Positions 51,053 through 52,172 of a stretch of DNA of 52,172 bases are shown here, piece by piece. The notes under the pieces are model-generated. The model was not told the origin of the DNA. It saw nothing but the letters and a program-made list of their open reading frames with translations, and ran no database searches. Location: contig CAAFTW010000078.1 of the NCBI GenBank assembly GCA_900766045.1, positions 1 to 52,172 on the forward strand, in the 5' to 3' direction. The position numbers were made by a program, and so were the translations under genes. Each line of letters starts with the position of its first letter. Position 1 is the first letter of the stretch. This DNA is from Clostridia bacterium. GTDB lineage: Bacteria; Bacillota; Clostridia; Peptostreptococcales; Anaerovoracaceae.

Positions 51053-51540
51053 CTCGGGAAACGCGTATGATATAGCATAATTTCCGAGAAGGGAACCGGC
51101 GGTCTCGGGAATTCGTAAGAAAAGGAGCGGTTTCCCGAGGAAAGGCAGATGCGCGATCTCGGGAAAAGTGTGTGATACAGCAGGATTCCCGAGAGAAAAT
51201 TCAGCGGTCTCGGGAATTCGTAAGAAAAGGAGAGGTTTCCCGAGGAAAGGCAGATGCGCGATCTCGGGAAAGACGTGTGATACAGCAGGATTCCCGAGAG
51301 GAAATTCGTTGGTCTCGGGAATTCACAAGAAAAGGAGAGGTTTCCCGAGGAAAGGCAGATGCGCAATCTCGGGAAGGGCGTGTGATACAGAAGGATTCCC
51401 GAGAGGAAATTCAGCGGTCTCGGGAATTCATAAGAAAGGGAGAGGTTTCCCGAGGAAAGGCAGATACGCGATCTCGGGAAAAGTGTGTGATACAGCAGGA
51501 TTCCCGAGAGGAAATTCGTTGGTCTCGGGAATTCGCAAGA
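51053..51540. repeat. 105-bp tandem repeat with paired CTCGGGAA/TTCCCGAG motifs
   Basis: TCTCGGGAATTC recurs at 51103, 51208, 51313, 51418 and 51523, exactly 105 bases apart, giving four full units and partial ones on each side. Each unit holds CTCGGGAA-20 bases-TTCCCGAG, then again CTCGGGAA-20 bases-TTCCCGAG, i.e. two potential hairpins. Units 1 and 3 end in TTCAGCGG, units 2 and 4 in TTCGTTGG, hinting at a 210-bp higher-order unit. Because 105 is a multiple of three, open frames run through it on both strands; I take these as artefacts. Confidence 0.9.
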
Positions 51541-51550
51541 TAAGAAGCTG

Positions 51551-52042
51551 GTTCCCGAGCCCTGCTTCTAGTCTGCTCGGGAACGCACCGATAAAATAAA
51601 GGAAGCTTCCGAAGCACCGGTATCCAGGGCCTTCGGAAGCAACATTTAAAACAATGGAAGATTTCCGGGCTCCAGAAATTGAACCTCGGAAATCCTCCTG
51701 TCAGATGATTGAAGGGTCTCCGATCTTAGGATAGAATCTCGGAAACCCCACAGCTTGGAAAATTCCCGAAGCTGGTAATAGGCGGAATGACTTTGTTTGT
51801 AGTGTACAGTATACTGCATGCCTTTGTTTGTGTACTTTCATTTGATGTTATCCGTTCATACACATTATGCTGCTTCGGGAACTTTTGAAAGTCACAGGGT
51901 CTCCGATAACGAAAGCGGAATTCGGAAACCCATCATTCTAAAAAGTTGAAGGCTCTCGAGCTTCGTGATTTCAAATCTCGAGAGCCATCCATTGGAATAG
52001 GAGGAAGCTTCCCGATTCTGTATTTCCATAAAATCGGGAAGC
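51551..52042. repeat. Hairpin cluster 2, diverged stems with conserved pairing
   Basis: At least five separate hairpins follow the tandem repeat. They are GTTCCCGAGC/GCTCGGGAAC (51551/51575), GCTTCCGAAG/CTTCGGAAGC (51605/51631), GGGTCTCCGA/TCGGAAACCC (51714/51739, one mismatch), GGCTCTCGAG/CTCGAGAGCC (51951/51977) and GCTTCCCGAT/ATCGGGAAGC (52007/52033). Stems are 10 bp with 14-16 base loops. Sequence varies but pairing is kept. The segment TCCGATAACGAAA occurs twice (about 51902 and 52067). No gene is seen up to the window end. Confidence 0.85.
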
Positions 52043-52172
52043 CTTATTTTAGATTATGGAAGGGTTTCCGATAACGAAACCAGAATGTTATCCGTCATTT
52101 TTTAAGGCATCAATTCATTCTGTTTCCGGCAAATTTACAGAGACCCCGCAGAATATATTCTAACGGATTTTA

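Noticed and set aside
51053..51540. CRISPR array
   Set aside because: The intervening sequences are themselves repeated and the unit is 105 bp with internal inverted pairs; there are no unique spacers and no cas genes.
51168..51599. Open reading frames of 110-143 codons on both strands in the tandem repeat
   Set aside because: The 105-bp unit is a multiple of three and lacks stops, so open frames arise in several phases at once. They have no good ribosome sites, and the inverted motifs explain the pattern better.

Overview
The window looks like chromosome of a low-to-mid GC, Gram-positive anaerobe of the Clostridia, probably a gut or host-associated Lachnospiraceae/Eubacteriales type. The evidence is strong AGGAGG-type ribosome sites, FtsX/SalY-type ABC pairs, an Old Yellow Enzyme flavoprotein with an Fe-S cysteine cluster, a Big_2-decorated secreted sulfurtransferase, TelA/XpaC, TM2 and DUF4236 proteins, and ATG/GTG/TTG starts. 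I saw no rRNA, tRNA or CRISPR array. No computation was run; family names come from motif recognition.

Layout. 0-1.4 kb is a recombination scar: a truncated serine recombinase abuts the start of a tyrosine integrase on the other strand. Next to it is a 53-residue Cys-rich peptide gene that looks like a RiPP precursor. It is followed by a 25-bp perfect hairpin and an FtsX-type ABC exporter (permease frameshifted, ATPase intact), then peptide deformylase and adenine deaminase (1.4-6.5 kb). 6.8-11.4 kb holds an EAL phosphodiesterase, a MATE remnant and an arsR-acr3-arsC arsenic operon with a palindromic operator over its promoter. 11.6-18.6 kb holds a membrane protein, nitrilase, a broken tenA, a nitroreductase scrap, an intact nitroreductase, a MATE pump, an ATC-hydrolase-like protein and proC. 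18.8-24.5 kb holds YbjQ, DUF4236 and HhH proteins and a phosphatase-MacB-type ABC operon. 25.1-30.7 kb holds a divergent catabolic-looking unit: an SDR plus an Old Yellow Enzyme fused to an acetoacetate-decarboxylase domain, opposite a PucR/CdaR regulator. 30.8-38.1 kb holds small housekeeping enzymes, a secreted rhodanese, an McrB remnant, PhzF, and a second deformylase with a second, divergent ProC. 38.3-40.5 kb holds an intact tenA and nitroreductase beside a nitrilase scrap. 41.4-45.6 kb holds hipBA, a GGDEF cyclase and a cyclase-family hydrolase. 45.7-48.6 kb is a telA-xpaC-TM2 operon. 49.4-52.2 kb holds a small membrane protein, a PD-(D/E)XK-like protein and a large hairpin/tandem-repeat array that runs to the window end.

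The most interesting points are these. (1) A family of CTCGGGAA/TTCCCGAG hairpins, including a strict 105-bp tandem repeat, at two loci (40.7-41.1 kb and 51.0-52.1 kb). (2) The orphan Cys-rich peptide with its own exporter. (3) A duplicated nitrilase-tenA-nitroreductase cassette in which each copy has lost what the other kept. (4) The reductase-decarboxylase fusion. The window is also rich in gene scraps (integrase, MATE, ADH, McrB, AAA-ATPase-like, CN-hydrolase, nitroreductase), so this is a fluid, decaying part of the genome.
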